NCBI GenBank assembly: GCA_012861695.1
Contig: JAAOOA010000157.1
Coordinates: 366,501-430,500 of the forward strand
Source: Trematomus loennbergii
Taxonomy: Eukaryota; Chordata; Actinopteri; Perciformes; Nototheniidae
Length of the DNA stretch: 64,000 bases
Reading direction: 5' to 3'
The notes below the pieces were generated by a model, which ran no database searches, was not told the origin of the DNA, and worked only from the letters and a program-made list of their open reading frames with translations. The translations under genes and the position numbers were made by a program. Shown piece after piece: positions 11,449 to 22,378 of the stretch; position 1 is the stretch's first letter; each line of letters opens with the position of its first letter.

Positions 11449-12355
11449 TAAGCGCTGGTGACTTGATGTCACAGTGATGTAGTGTGTTTATAGTTATATG
11501 TGAGCTTTTTTCTTCTGGATTGCATTTTCGCTACAAAATCATCAGGTGTTGTTGGTGGAGATTTTTCTGATGAATATCATGTGGAAATAACATAAACGTC
11601 CTCTTAGTTTCTGCAATATGCCAAAATACAAGGAAAAAATCCCATTGCTTTATGTCGAGGGAGTTTAAAATGCTAACTTTTGGGTCGGCCTACAAAAAGA
11701 ATTCATCACTGCACCACTATTTAGGCTACCAAAGACAGATCCCACAGATTAGGGTGAAAACACAAAAAAGAGCATTGTCTGCAAAATATACGCCTAATTA
11801 TGAGTTTATCTTCATTATTGAATTTTTGTTTGTGCTTTTGGTTCATTCTAGGCAGGTACCGGCTCATTACTTTGATTTAATATATTTATCAATATGTTGG
11901 TAGATGAATACAATGATTACAAAAACAAACCTGAGGCCCTTCAACATAGATTGCTAGCATAATGTTCCGTCCTTGAACAGCAATACATTATGGAATGTCA
12001 CATCTATTGTTTTATATCTAAGTGTATTAGATATCATCTAGGAGTATTTCAACATAATTTATATTTGCACAGTGATTCGAGTAGTTACATTACAATTTTG
12101 CTATTTTTGGTGTAGTTATCTTATAAACTATTTTGGAGCATAAACAATTGTACTTATCTTTCTACCATTCCTTCCATATGTCAATTGTTTTTTGTCCTTA
12201 AAAAAAGAAAATTAATGACCTGTGAACAAGGCACTTTTGTTATAAACTCAATTATTTAATTTTTTTAAGGGTTCTTTAGTTAGCCTAACTTCATTTGTTT
12301 AGGGTAGCTTTGCTGTAGTTCAACGTCTTCCTGTGTGAATACATGTTGGTGGCTT
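11449..12355. other. Intergenic AT-rich DNA, no gene seen
   Basis: Between the right end of the composite hAT and the next TIR element I find only AT-rich sequence with short open frames and no recognisable motif. Confidence 0.5.
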
Positions 12356-13400
12356 CAGTGTTTCCCCTAGGATGGAGTCATAGCAGCGGTGCTAAGGCAC
12401 GTGGGCCAGCATAATGTGAGAATTTTTTTGTGTGTGCACGTGCGAAGTGCGCCCCGCCAATTTGTTTCTATGTGTCTGCCAGCACAAGAAAGGCTCTTGA
12501 GGCCTAGTACCAGGGCCGGTTCTAGACAATTTGCTGCCCTAGGCGAGATTTTATATATAAAGAATAAATGAAAATCTCTACAAAAGACAAATACACTACA
12601 AAAACAGAAACTTATTGACATAGGACGTCAAAATGGCTTCAAATGTATTCAGTATTGTATGAACATGTTTGAATTGGGGGGTGGACGTCACATCCTCTAG
12701 GGGTGTCCGGGGGTATGCCCCCCGGGAAGATTTTAAAGTAAAATGCTAAAATCTGGTGCACTTTGAGCGCACAATTACTAGAGACCTGATCTAGGGGGTA
12801 CAACTCTATACCACCCATATGAAAAAGATCGGTTTACATTTTAATAATCAAATAAGTATATGAACATAACCAATAACCTACCATATCCATTAACAAATAA
12901 ATGTAACTTATTTTATTTTTGTTGTTCATTCATATCTTATTTTACCTAGTTAACATTTATTTATTTATTTATGCATATTTTTGTATCTCTCCAACTTTAA
13001 ACGATATTTTTGGTTTACTGTCCTATAGTATACATTGGAATGATTTCAAACCTGTTTTTATTTATCCTAATAATTATAAAGGAGTGCCTTGGAAATATGT
13101 GTTTACATAATTTGTGGTCAAAACGTTTGAGACCCACTGAGATGACTTAGACTAAAATTATCTAAACAGTCCAATGTCTCAAGATTTAGCAAAAATACAC
13201 CTTTATTGAACATACAGTAACACAAATACTACAAATCCACATAACAAACAATCAAAAATGAAAAAGGGACGCCACTTATTATTATTCTAATTATTATTAT
13301 TATTTTTTTTTTTGGGTACCTGGCTGGCGCCCCTAGCAGCGGCGCGCATATTTCAGCAGCGGCGCTGCGCCGCCACTATTTGTATATAGGGGAAACACTG
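12356..13400. mobile_element. TIR element (CAGTGTTTCCCCTA ends) flanked by GGCTT
   Basis: The left end CAGTGTTTCCCCTAGGATG mirrors the right end TATATAGGGGAAACACTG. The exact pentamer GGCTT lies directly outside both ends (12351-12355 and 13401-13405). The ends look hAT-like, but an 8-bp TSD does not align. The interior has a CCGGGGGTATGCCCCCCGGG stem and a ...AATCTGGTGCACTTTGAG tract also present in the elements at about 21600 and 51120. No coding frame is seen. It sits about 100 bases downstream of the mc2r stop codon. Confidence 0.7.
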
Positions 13401-13507
13401 GGCTTGCAAAGCTATGCCCTCAAATAGCTTTCGCAACACTGAATATATGCAACAAATCAATTTAGAGCAGTGTAATAAGATAAACAAAAGGTGCCAATAG
13501 ATGTTCT

Positions 13508-14065
13508 CTATGATCGCTGCTTCCAGTCTGAACAGAGCAGCATCTTCCTGAAGGTGTGTCTGAGCTCGGCGCTGCGGAAGGCGTAGATGGCCGGGTCGAT
13601 GGCAGCGTGGCTCATCATCAGCACCATGTGCAGCTCGAACAGGGAGCGGTAACACTCACAGTACGGGTTCATGGGGCACACCGTGAGGAGAATGAGGTGG
13701 AGGAAAAACGGCGTCCAACACACAACGAACGCCCCAAACAGGATGGTCAGAGTCAGGGCCCCTCTCATGCTGCTGCCCCTCCACCGCTGGCGGCCAAACT
13801 TCCCCCCACTGCTGCTGGGCAGGGCAGCAATCTTTCTGGCATGGATGCGTGCCAGCATGAACATGTAGAAGTAGAGGAAGCAGATAATTGCCAAGGAGAC
13901 GACAAAGAAGACAACAAAGCTGATCATGATGAACTTGGAGTGGGAAAACCTCACCATGAGCACGGCTGATACCCCGCATGTTATCCAGATTACCCCAAGA
14001 TAGCCTTTGTGCGCCGCATAGTCATGATGTTGTGGTATCGCAGAGCATGGAAGATCGTGATGTAG
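13508..14065 (-). CDS. mc2r: Melanocortin-2 (ACTH) receptor, exon 2, with a one-base frameshift
   Basis: This exon encodes the second half of a seven-helix melanocortin receptor: YITIFHALRYHNIMTMRRT after the DRY motif, TM4-TM7, the CPMNPYCECY loop, DPAIYAFRS in TM7 and a short tail ending KMLLCSDWKQRS. The short tail and FRSAELRHTFRKML fit MC2R better than MC4R or MC5R. The receptor binds ACTH at the plasma membrane with MRAP and signals through Gs. The acceptor is TTTCTTTCCAG before the exon. As written, the frame stops at TTG GGG TAA (about 13992): four C's at 13993-13996 where five are needed. Downstream the open frame resumes intact to the stop at 13508-13510. The two exons total 911 bases, one short of a multiple of 3. 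Assembly error and pseudogene are both possible. Confidence 0.87.
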   Translation of the reverse strand, partial: LHHDLPCSAIPQHHDYAAHKGYLGVIWITCGVSAVLMVRFSHSKFIMISFVVFFVVSLAIICFLYFYMFMLARIHARKIAALPSSSGGKFGRQRWRGSSMRGALTLTILFGAFVVCWTPFFLHLILLTVCPMNPYCECYRSLFELHMVLMMSHAAIDPAIYAFRSAELRHTFRKMLLCSDWKQRS

Positions 14066-14747
14066 CTGGAAAGAAAAACAAGTGATTCTATTATATGCTC
14101 AGTTAAGATTTTGGTGTTGTGTTACACTTGTGCTGTACACTGCATAAATAATATGTATAAGGTCCAACTGAAATCTCATTAAGCTTGTTGTCAAAATCTA
14201 TGCCTCATCCGGCCTTTCCTCAAACTGGAGAGACACATTTAGCAACTATGGATAATTTGATGAATGAATTTCATGCATGTTTAGAGTCACTTCATATTTG
14301 TATACCATACTCGCATGATCTGAAATGAGTGGCTGTGTGGAAGGTGTCAAATATTGTAAACAAGGTACTACTAGAAAGTGACACTTACAGTCCTTGTGGT
14401 AAAGCGTGCATGCAATATTGTAGTGGGCTTTAAATGAGCTCTGGATCTATGAGGCAGAGCCCTGAGGAAAGTTTAGACTTTCACCAAATTCTCCCCAGAG
14501 TCCTGTTAGTGAGGCCTGATGAATTTAAATATGAGCAGAGGATAATTGGTTGTAGGGTCCACAGTCCACAGAGAAACTAAAGAGCACAGCAGTAAAATGG
14601 AACTAAACTGCCTTGCAACGGGGATTCTGGTGTATTAGTGGGGTGGAATCAATGTATACCATCACAGATGCAAGTCCACCCCTCACTCTTTGAAGCATAT
14701 GGTTTAAAAATGCTGGAAACGTGCAAATCAAAGCCATTCATACATAC
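14066..14747 (-). other. mc2r: mc2r intron splitting the DRY motif
   Basis: The minus-strand donor is GACCG|GTATGT and the acceptor TTTCTTTCCAG|CTACATC. Joining restores GAC CGC TAC, the DRY motif at the end of TM3, with the intron inside the Arg codon. Introns in this place are known for mc2r and mc5r of pufferfish, while most other melanocortin receptors are intronless. Nothing else is recognised in its 682 bases. Confidence 0.85.
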
Positions 14748-15100
14748 CGGTCCACAGCAATAGCCAGGAAACTGCTAATGGAGCCAACAAAGGACATACA
14801 CAGCAGGGAGTCCATCACATCATCCAGGTTCATCTCAGAGGAACCTTTCTTCTCCAGCTGGCCCACGTTGGCAAACACAATCATCAGGGTCTCCCAGGTT
14901 TTAGTGAGGCTGGCCATGGTGTTGAAGGCTGCCAGGCTGCAGATGAAGCAGAACATGGGGGAGTGGAGGTTCCTGTTGAGTATGACGGAGACCACAACCA
15001 GCAGATTCTCAGCCAGGCTCACCACACCGATGGTGAAGAAGAGAGGGACAGGAACCTTTACCTCGGGGCAGTCCGTCTGATTCACTGTGGTGGTGTTCAT
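14748..15100 (-). CDS. mc2r: Melanocortin-2 (ACTH) receptor, exon 1
   Basis: The exon codes for 117 residues plus two bases of the next codon. The short extracellular N-terminus begins MNTTTVNQTDC with two N-glycosylation sequons (N2, N7). TM1 follows (LFFTIGVVSLAENLLVVVSV), then TM2 with NLHSPMFCFICSLAAFNTMAS and TM3 leading to LAIAVDR. I chose the ATG at 15098-15100 because it gives the usual short melanocortin N-terminus and no better upstream start is visible. TM2 shows AFN where melanocortin receptors usually carry an acidic SD, which may matter for ligand binding. The exon ends at a canonical GTATGT donor. The mc5r gene, often a neighbour, is not in this window. Confidence 0.88.
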
Positions 15101-15547
15101 AGTTAGCCAAGATAGCTATCTGTCCATATTAGAAAGAGAACCATTCCAAGAAAAATGTTAATATGTCATGTTTATTCTTATCTTAAGTGTTGGACTAGAT
15201 TACACTGCAGCTAATTATAGATTGTGTCAGTCATAGCCTTGGCTATTACAGTATCTTAATTTTTAAATCCTGCCGTTCTCTTCTACTCTATGCTTAGTGT
15301 ATGTTATGTGAGAAGCAATGACTAGAGATTCAATCTGAACCAAAGTGGTTGTTTTCTCAGCCGACAATGTGCTTCTTACTCCGCTGGGTTATCACACACA
15401 TGGCAATGGTTACAGCGAGTTTCGAACTGCAGCTGGTTTATCCATTTTCACAATTTTCACATAGGCCTCCTGAATGTGCTATTTTTGTGGGTGGTTTTGG
15501 CACAGCTCAGTCATCATGTAAAGCCATGTGGTCACAATTACCTTTCT
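15101..15547. other. Region upstream of mc2r
   Basis: This should hold the mc2r 5' UTR and promoter, but no clear TATA box or CpG island is visible. The Harbinger element begins about 450 bases upstream of the start codon, so a proximal promoter must lie here or an upstream non-coding exon must lie beyond it. Confidence 0.4.
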
Positions 15548-15833
15548 TTAGGCGCATTCACACCAGAGTACTTTTCCCACAATAGTTCATCAGAACTACG
15601 ATATATTTGCGTTCACACCAAAAAGCCCCAGGAACTAAAGTAGTTCAAATTAGTTCATCTGACCCGCTTTTCGCAGGGACTGTCCTGGGAGAAAATAGTT
15701 CATACGTCTGATTGGCTGTGCGGAATGCAAACCACGCCCGTTTAACTCTGAATTTTTTTTGGAGCGGCCATTGTATTTGCTGGCATTATTAGCCCAGCGC
15801 ACCAACGAGAGTACTTTTGTGAAAGCAGTTATT

Positions 15834-17213
15834 ATGGCAACAATAAGAATACGAAAATCATCGGAGCGGTGGAGTGATGAGGATGTGTCGGCACGTCTGG
15901 CGATTTACTCGGAGGATGGGATCCAGCAGCTTCTACTGAAGGCAGTTTCCAACTGCAAAATGTATCAGCGTTGTTCGGTAAAGTTAGCCGACATGGGAAT
16001 CTTCCACAGCGCACACTCATGCCGGGACAAAATAAAGAAACTAAAGCAGGACTACAAACAAATAAAAGACCATAATAACAAGAGGGTAACGGCCGGAAGA
16101 CCCGTAAATGGTATGATCGATTGGATGCTCTGCTCGGCGACAGACCCTCATTCTCCGGCACTTGTGGTGAAACGGCGGATTCAGTGGCCTGTGAATTGTC
16201 CAACGACGACTACTACGAAGGTAAAATAAACTACATGCACTGCACTGTTTTAATCTGCACAATACTGGTCTCAGATGTACTTTTATTTGCTCAGTAGATC
16301 GAGCTAGCCATGCTAGCCAGAACTGGCTAACACTGCTAGCCAGTTCAGCCTAGCATGGCTAATAACATCATTCTCGGCCGCTATGAAAACGTTTTTGACT
16401 TGTGAATAAGTGTGTAATGTTTTCTGTAATTTGCTTCACTAACTCATGGCACTAATCGTGTGTTTCAGGCGAGGCAGGACAACTCTCTGGATTGGAAACA
16501 AGTGAGCTTTCCCCTCCGGATCACAACAGCAGCACTTTCTCGTCTCCTTTTCAACCATCCAAACGCAAAAGTACGTACAAACACACTGTAACTACTCTGG
16601 TCTTGAAAGAACGTTACGCATCGAACTGATGTCCACTAATCACGTTTATTTCCTTCTTGGTACAATTATGAAACACCGTGAAAATACATCATTTACACTT
16701 TTAGCGCCCTTTTCACTCTCATAAACATCCGGGCTAGAGGTCACATGACTGCCGGTAAGAAAACGTATCATTTTTGGACAAAGTTCAAGCGTACATTAAG
16801 CACTCTAAACAAATATAAAACAATAAATAAGGGCACTTTGAGCGTCAGCTATTTGATGCTATCTTATCTTCTACTTTACACCTGCATTTTGTACACTGTC
16901 CCTGTCTGCACCATGTCCAATGTTGTCTCTGTTGACAACCTACTAGGCGATTAAACTGATCTTGTATCTTGCTTATTTCTCCTTAGGAAAGCGGGCACGG
17001 GATGACAGCTTCCTTGACACCATCATGGCGATGGACTGCCGTGCCATGGTCAGCAAGGAGAATGAGGACCTGCGTGCCAAGGAGATGCACGACGAACGGC
17101 TGCTGCATTCACACAAGGCCCAGGAATCGGACGACCAGCTGCTCATGGTGCCAGGTGGAGCAACAAAATACCTTTCAGGCTGGGCTTCTGGCAGTGCTAA
17201 GCGAGCTGATTAA
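15834..17213 (+). pseudogene. Harbinger Myb/SANT-like DNA-binding protein gene, frameshifted
   Basis: Three exons are visible: 15834-16220 (donor GAAG|GTAAAA), 16469-16570 (acceptor TGTTTCAG, donor AAAA|GTACGT) and 16987-17213 (acceptor CTCCTTAG). Exon 1 reads SSERWSDEDVSARLAIYSED and then SCRDKIKKLKQDYKQIKDHN, a Myb/SANT-like trihelix fold that in Harbinger elements binds the terminal repeats and helps bring transposase to the nucleus. Near 16100 the frame shifts: the continuation KWYDRLDALLGDRPSF is in another frame, which then runs cleanly through exon 2 (SPPDHNSSTFSSPFQPSKRK) and exon 3 (KRARDDSFLDTIMAMDC...). The start was chosen at MATIRIRKSS; an in-frame upstream Met exists at 15759. 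Confidence 0.8.
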
Positions 17214-17282
17214 ATCCAACAGGCCTTCAATACAAAAATTAAGAAAAACTTGTCGTCGTTGATAAACTGTACAATGACTTGT

Positions 17283-17430
17283 TGGGAGGCGTGTGGTGCA
17301 GTGATCTGGTGCGTTGGTGTTCGGATCAGGGGAGCACAGGTTCAAACCCCACTGCAGTCAGGATGTCGTTGTGTCCCTGGGCAAGACACTTCACCCCAAA
17401 TTGCCTACACCTGGGACAGTTAATTTTGTA
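17283..17430 (+). mobile_element. tRNA-derived SINE, truncated
   Basis: GTGGTGCAGTGATCTGG resembles a pol III A box region and GGTTCAAACCCC a B box, followed by GTGTCCCTGGGCAAGACACTTCACCCC. The same module, longer, is at 52473-52677 on the minus strand. Here the 3' half is lost and the sequence passes into TA repeats. It is inserted inside Harbinger copy I. Confidence 0.8.
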
Positions 17431-17516
17431 TTATTGTGATTATATATATATATGCCACTGTTATTAATACTGACACCTAACTTTGCACTAAGGTGTGTCT
17501 GCTGCTGAGCCTACCT

Positions 17517-17519
<3 letters not shown>

Positions 17520-17553
<34 letters not shown>
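17520..17553. repeat. (TA)n microsatellite
   Basis: A run of TA dinucleotides within Harbinger copy I, following the SINE. A shorter TA run lies near 17441. Confidence 0.9.
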
Positions 17554-17555
<2 letters not shown>

Positions 17556-18621
17556 CCACTGTTATTATATTGTTTTGATACTACTGACACTTATTGATCT
17601 GCTGCTGATAAATAAAAGAGAACCTACATGGCGATTAAACAGATAATGTATCTTGCTTATTTCTCCTCTGACACTTTATCTTTACAGTGACCTGTGTAGC
17701 ATCCTATACATCACATGTACAGTAAGTGATTATTCTGATACCATCATGTTTTCATCGGTTATAAACTGGCGAAGCTTTATTTATTGTGTCCCACCCCAAA
17801 TATGTGGCTTTGAAAAAGATAATTTCATTGTATTTCAAAATGGCGTCCATCAACACAAACACTATATAGAAAGAGAAATGGTTAAGTTTGTAATTACCAG
17901 TGTTGTGAGTTCAATATTTTAATTAATTATAGTAAGGGAACATCTTAGGAGTTAGTGTACTGAGTTCCTCTCAGGAGGATATATAATAAAGGTGTGTTAA
18001 CTGCTGAGCCTATTTACTGTGCAATACTTTTTTCCATATCAGTTTTATTCATTTAGATTATTATGGACCTCTAAAACACATCTGCCACATCATTTGAGTT
18101 TTGACATACCACAACCAGCCAGCCAGTCTTAACTTTCATTGTTATCCTAACCCTCATAGAGAAAGAGATACAGACATGTGGTGTGTTGTCTTTTTTCACC
18201 TGTATGGTGCGGTTCTGGGCGACAACACACAGTGAAGATGATCTGCTGCACGGCACTAGCATCATGACTGTCTTTGTTTAAACCAGCAGCAGTGCAGCGG
18301 TACACAGACTAACCTGTGTGTGTGTAACGTAGTTCTTCAGGTGTGTATGCTTAACATGTATGTATTTATCACAGTAAAGATGGTATACAAAAGCTTTTTA
18401 AAGAGCTTTCAACCTCATCCCATTGTCTTTAACACACATTTACATAATAATATACTCATATTAATATACAAATATACAGTATGAGTACTGTTTTGATACT
18501 GACATTTTATCTTTGCACTAAGGTGTGTCTGCACTATTGTAATTTGTCTGTTGACTGTGGTAAATAAAAGAGAGAACCAAATGCACTGTACAAAAGATCA
18601 GCTTTATTGTCAATTTACAAT

Positions 18622-19047
18622 TTACATGCTGTTCAGATGCCTCATAAGGGCTGTGCGCGTGTCTTGCCCCCCGGCGATTTTTTTAGGCACGGGTACACAC
18701 TCCCGGTAGTTGGTGTTGCGTCTCCCCAACGTTGCTTCCAGGCGAATACAGAGGAGTTGAAAAGAGCCCTTGACATTCTCTTTGATCCACTGCACATTGG
18801 TGTACGTTGGCACCACCTTCTCCCACCAGGCCGATGTTCTATTGTTCACCCAGAGAGAGCGCGGGACACGACGCATTCCGTAGTATTCGCATATCTGGAA
18901 CACATACAAAGACACAAATTAGCCCTACATAACTCCATAAATCCTACATTAGATAGTATTAATGTGATTTACTGAACGTACCATTGCTGTTCTTTGGGCG
19001 TGATAACGGTCATCATCCTCAGCTGTCCTACGGCGAAACATGTCCAT
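18622..19047 (-). pseudogene. PIF-Harbinger transposase, N-terminal two exons only
   Basis: Exon 1 (19047-18982) reads MDMFRRRTAEDDDRYHAQ and ends at ATG|GTACGT. Exon 2 starts after GTGTTCCAG at 18894 and reads RRVPRSLWVNNRTSAWWEKV, then VQWIKENVKGSFQLLCIRLE and LGRRNTNYRECVPVPKKI before a stop at 18622. The W....W and F..LC..L....RR.TN.R.PVP pattern is the N-terminal region of Harbinger transposases, before the DDE nuclease. No catalytic exon follows, so the gene is truncated and cannot cut DNA. Confidence 0.78.
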
Positions 19048-19644
19048 AGCGTGTGCTTTTCATCGTCCAATGTTAAGGCTTCTTAACCGCCTTCGCCTCC
19101 GACTCAGCATTTCTATTGCATTTGAATGGTCGATCTGTATTTGTATTTGTGGCTGAGTTATTGGCTTAAATAACTCAGTTACGAAGCTGTATAACACGAC
19201 CACCAAAACGTCAACTCCATACTGTGTCTGAGGTCGGAAGGTAAACAGAAGCATACAGCGGAAGCGGAAGTTCTTTTTCTTCTTCTTCTCTTGGTTTTTT
19301 GGCGGATTGCAACTTTAAGGTGCATACCGCCACCTACTGTACTCGCCGTGAAGTTGTTTGCGGCCTGCCAGTAAACCCAAAGCAGAAGAAGAAGAAGTGA
19401 CGTCAGCGGCTCATTTGCCTAATCCACCCCCAGGAACTCATTTTGGTGTGAACGCGATCTGCTTTAGTTCATCAGAACTAAAAGAGCTCTCATGAACTAA
19501 AGTTCTCATGAACTATTGTGGGAAAAGTACTTGGTGTGAACGCGCCTTTTGGCCTTTTACACAGGGGACGTGTAATCAATGTTTTTCTGTAGGTGTTTTG
19601 TTTCGATGGTGAATGTTTTCCAGGGCTTACAGTCACACAGTCAA

Positions 19645-20211
19645 TAACGGAACGTCTACACAGCAGCGTTAAAAAAATCTTGAAACGCTTCTGCCCATTC
19701 ACTTTGAATGGGGTGACGTCACTTTCCGCCAAAATGCATTGTGGGCAGGCGAGCGGAGATTTTGAGGATTTTGAGGATTCAAAGTTGAACAATGTTCAAC
19801 TTTTGAAGCTGAGGTGAAGCGTCAGCCAATCAAATCCTGTGTACGCAAATCTGACTGTTCAAGCTCTAGCCAATCAAACGGCGTGTATGCTGGGAGAGAC
19901 ATACCGCAGGTCATTTCCTCATATTCCAAAAAATGGAGGAGAAATTAGCGGTAGCGAATCAATCACCCGGTGCTTTATGACCAGACCTACCGGGATATAA
20001 ACCGGAGGAGCCAGGCATGGAGGGAGGTGGCAGAGACAGTGGTATGTTTTCGCCTGTTTTGGGGAGTTTATATCCAGTTTACTTCGGGTTTTTTTGCTTC
20101 GTATGTCGGGGGCGGGAGATTCATGTGATTGGTTGTTCGCAAAAAATCCCCAAGCTTCAGATACACCCACCTCCAAGATTTTTTTAACGCTGCTGTGTAG
20201 ACGTTCCGTAA
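19645..20211. mobile_element. PIF-Harbinger MITE with TAA target duplication
   Basis: The ends CGGAACGTCTACACAGCAGC and its inverse GCTGCTGTGTAGACGTTCCG extend as inverted repeats for about 35 bases, to AACGTTAAAAAAATCTT-like sequence. TAA flanks both ends exactly (19645-19647, 20209-20211). Length (561 bp), TIR and target fit a non-autonomous Harbinger element. No coding frame is recognised. Confidence 0.8.
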
Positions 20212-21079
20212 TTGACCAAGTGGTGAAACCAGATTGCAGGGCAGTGGTTTTCGATGCAGGCCTTTTTAACCGTGCCACTCACATCCTGTGTACTTTCTCT
20301 TGAAGCTTGTAAGAAGGTTTTCCTGTGGAATGAAACATTTAAAAACTCAGTTAAATCCACAGGTTATACTCCTGCCTCTGTTAATGTGGGACCTCCCTTT
20401 CTATGCTTCACATAATAAGTTAGATATGAACTACAGATCATTCTTGCTTTGACATCACATCAACTGCAATGCTAAATATCATCACATGTTACAATGATTA
20501 CACTCACAGACTAACAAGGAAAAAACACTACTGGAGTTGTAGCTGTCTACCTGTATTTTCTCTAATGAGTAGTGTTACCTTTAATCCATCTGACTATGAT
20601 CTGGATTTGTTTTTTGTTTCTTTGTAAGCACAAAGAAACTTCATGAATTGTCATGAACTTAGTGTTTGCATTACATTTTTTCCTTTGAAATTCTTAATTC
20701 ACATAACTAATAGTGTTATTTTAAGACATAAAACCTTAGCGTGCATTTCAATTATGTAGCGTATCAGCCCGGGATCAATCGATCTCATTTTCAGCAGCCT
20801 AGCTAGTTGTTGTTTGTTGCATTGAATTCATCAGCACCTGCTAAGCTAACTGTCCCAGCCTGAAGCGCATGATGCTGTGCGTTATTGTTTGGGGTCAGGC
20901 AATGACAACATGACTCATAATAATGTTATCCTTCCTGAGCACTAAAACAAAAATAGTAGTTGGTCAAATATAACCTATCCTATCTTTAGCCTCCAGCACG
21001 CAATCCCCCCCCCCCCACCCCTTGAGAGGGAAACACAGATCCTGCTGGCCTACTGCTAGCTGAGGCTCTCCCTAGGCCA
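20212..21079. other. Intergenic DNA, no gene seen
   Basis: AT-rich sequence with no recognisable exon or terminal repeat. A poly-C run lies at about 21007-21021. Confidence 0.5.
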
Positions 21080-21690
21080 GTGTTTCTCAAAGTGGGGGAT
21101 GCAGAGGCATGACAGGGGGGTGCGAGAGACCAGGAGGAAAGATGGTTTTGAAGAAAATCATAATTTGAAAAATTATTGATTCTAAAATAATATGATACTG
21201 TACAGTACAAGTACGTCTGGGTCTCTGTGTTTCATTCAAGCTCGGCTGTGTGTGTGTGTGGAACGAGCCATTTTGTGTGCGTGTGCGAGCGAGAGAGAGA
21301 GAGAGCGCACCGGTACCGGAGATCGTTGTTGTTAGCTTCTGGTGCTAGCGAGCTAGTGGCCGGGTCTCAAACGGTTTGGTCATGATTAATGTAAACAATT
21401 ATTTCCGAGGCACACGTTTATATGATCATTATAGTTATAAAGAAATAAGACAATAAATGAAAAACAGGTATGAAATACTATATGACAGTAAAACAAGAAT
21501 ACAGTTTAAAAGGGGAGTGATTTGTAAAATATCCATAAAGAAAAAGTAAATCTGTTTACAGTTCTGTTTCATATGGGTGTTGAGAGATGTATCCATAGAT
21601 CTCTTAATGTTGCTCTCAAAGTGCACCAGATTTATGCTTTTAACTTATATATTTTTTAAAAGTCTTCCCGGGGGAGCATGCCCCCTAGAG
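21080..21690. mobile_element. hAT-like non-autonomous element or fragment
   Basis: CAGTGTTTCTCAAAGTGGGG at 21080 looks like a hAT left end. The interior includes a GTTGTTGTTAGCTTCTGGTG module shared with other hAT elements here, and a tract from about 21400 to 21640 that is the reverse complement of the interior of the hAT at 50888-51895 (TCTGTTTACAGTTCTG...CATATGGGTGTTGAGAG). It ends near CCGGGGGAGCATGCCCCCTAG. I could not find a matching inverted right end, so the boundaries are uncertain. Confidence 0.5.
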
Positions 21691-21691
21691 C

Positions 21692-22378
21692 AGTGGTTCC
21701 CAACCTGGGGGTGCCAAAAATAGCAGGGGTAGCGCCAGGCCTCAGATGATTTGAGGCCAAATATCATATTTAGACTTTTTTTTTACATATAATTTTAACG
21801 CAATACATGATTGTCACTAAAAGCCTTGTCTCTACATTACAATAAAATATAAAAAATAATTGATTAATTAATTTGAATAAAAATTCAAGTTAGTAGCTAT
21901 TATAGGCATAAAAAGACAGAAATGTATAATTCTTTCTTTAATAGAAATGTTTCTTCTGCCCGTAAAGTGTCCAAACCAGGCTTTCTGGATAAGCGCATTT
22001 TTAAAACATAGTCATTGTCCATGCCGGTTTCAGTTGGATTATTTGTCACAGTTGCTCCGATCAGATCGGTCTCCTCCATTTTGTAGATTATTTACGACTT
22101 TTAAATCCACATAAACACATCGGCAAATCCTTACTTTGAGCATGTGTTTTAAACAGTTTAATCCCTTTGTGAATTGTTTCCACTTGCGCCGTCCTTTATT
22201 TTCTTCATACAGCGGGAATCCAAATAAATTAATCCTGAGTCCAATAACCATCAAAGTCACTCCAATAGTGCTCCTTAATTACGCTTTCATCCTCCTTTAA
22301 CAAAATACTTCACATTCATCCAGTTTGTGACAGTAGTTGTAGCATTTTTGAGACTTTTCAACTTTAATTACCGCTGTT
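21692..22378 (+). mobile_element. Possible hAT left end without partner
   Basis: CAGTGGTTCCCAACCTGGGG at 21692 is the common left terminus of fish and mammalian hAT elements. No inverted partner is found before the DIRS fragment starting near 22379, which may have replaced the rest. No transposase motif is visible in the interval. Confidence 0.4.

Larger units (their letters stand above)
15551..19546. mobile_element. PIF-Harbinger transposon copy I with Myb-like and transposase genes
   Basis: The left end GGCGCATTCACACCAGAGTA and right end TACTTGGTGTGAACGCGCC are inverted repeats extended by TTTTCCCACAATAGTTCAT. The flanks are TTA and TTT, near the TWA target of Harbinger. It carries the two diagnostic genes in facing orientation: a Myb/SANT-like DNA-binding gene on the plus strand (15834-17213) and the transposase N-terminus on the minus strand (18622-19047). 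The DDE catalytic exons are missing. A SINE and a (TA)n repeat are inserted near 17283-17550. An inverted second copy lies at 38489-41915. Confidence 0.85.

Noticed and set aside
13556..13969. 137-codon plus-strand open frame opposite mc2r exon 2
   Set aside because: It is the antisense shadow of the conserved receptor coding sequence and has no domain of its own.
17283..17430. A tRNA gene, because of A- and B-box-like sequences
   Set aside because: No cloverleaf or anticodon arm can be drawn, and a longer copy with a SINE tail and target duplication exists at 52473-52677. It is a SINE.
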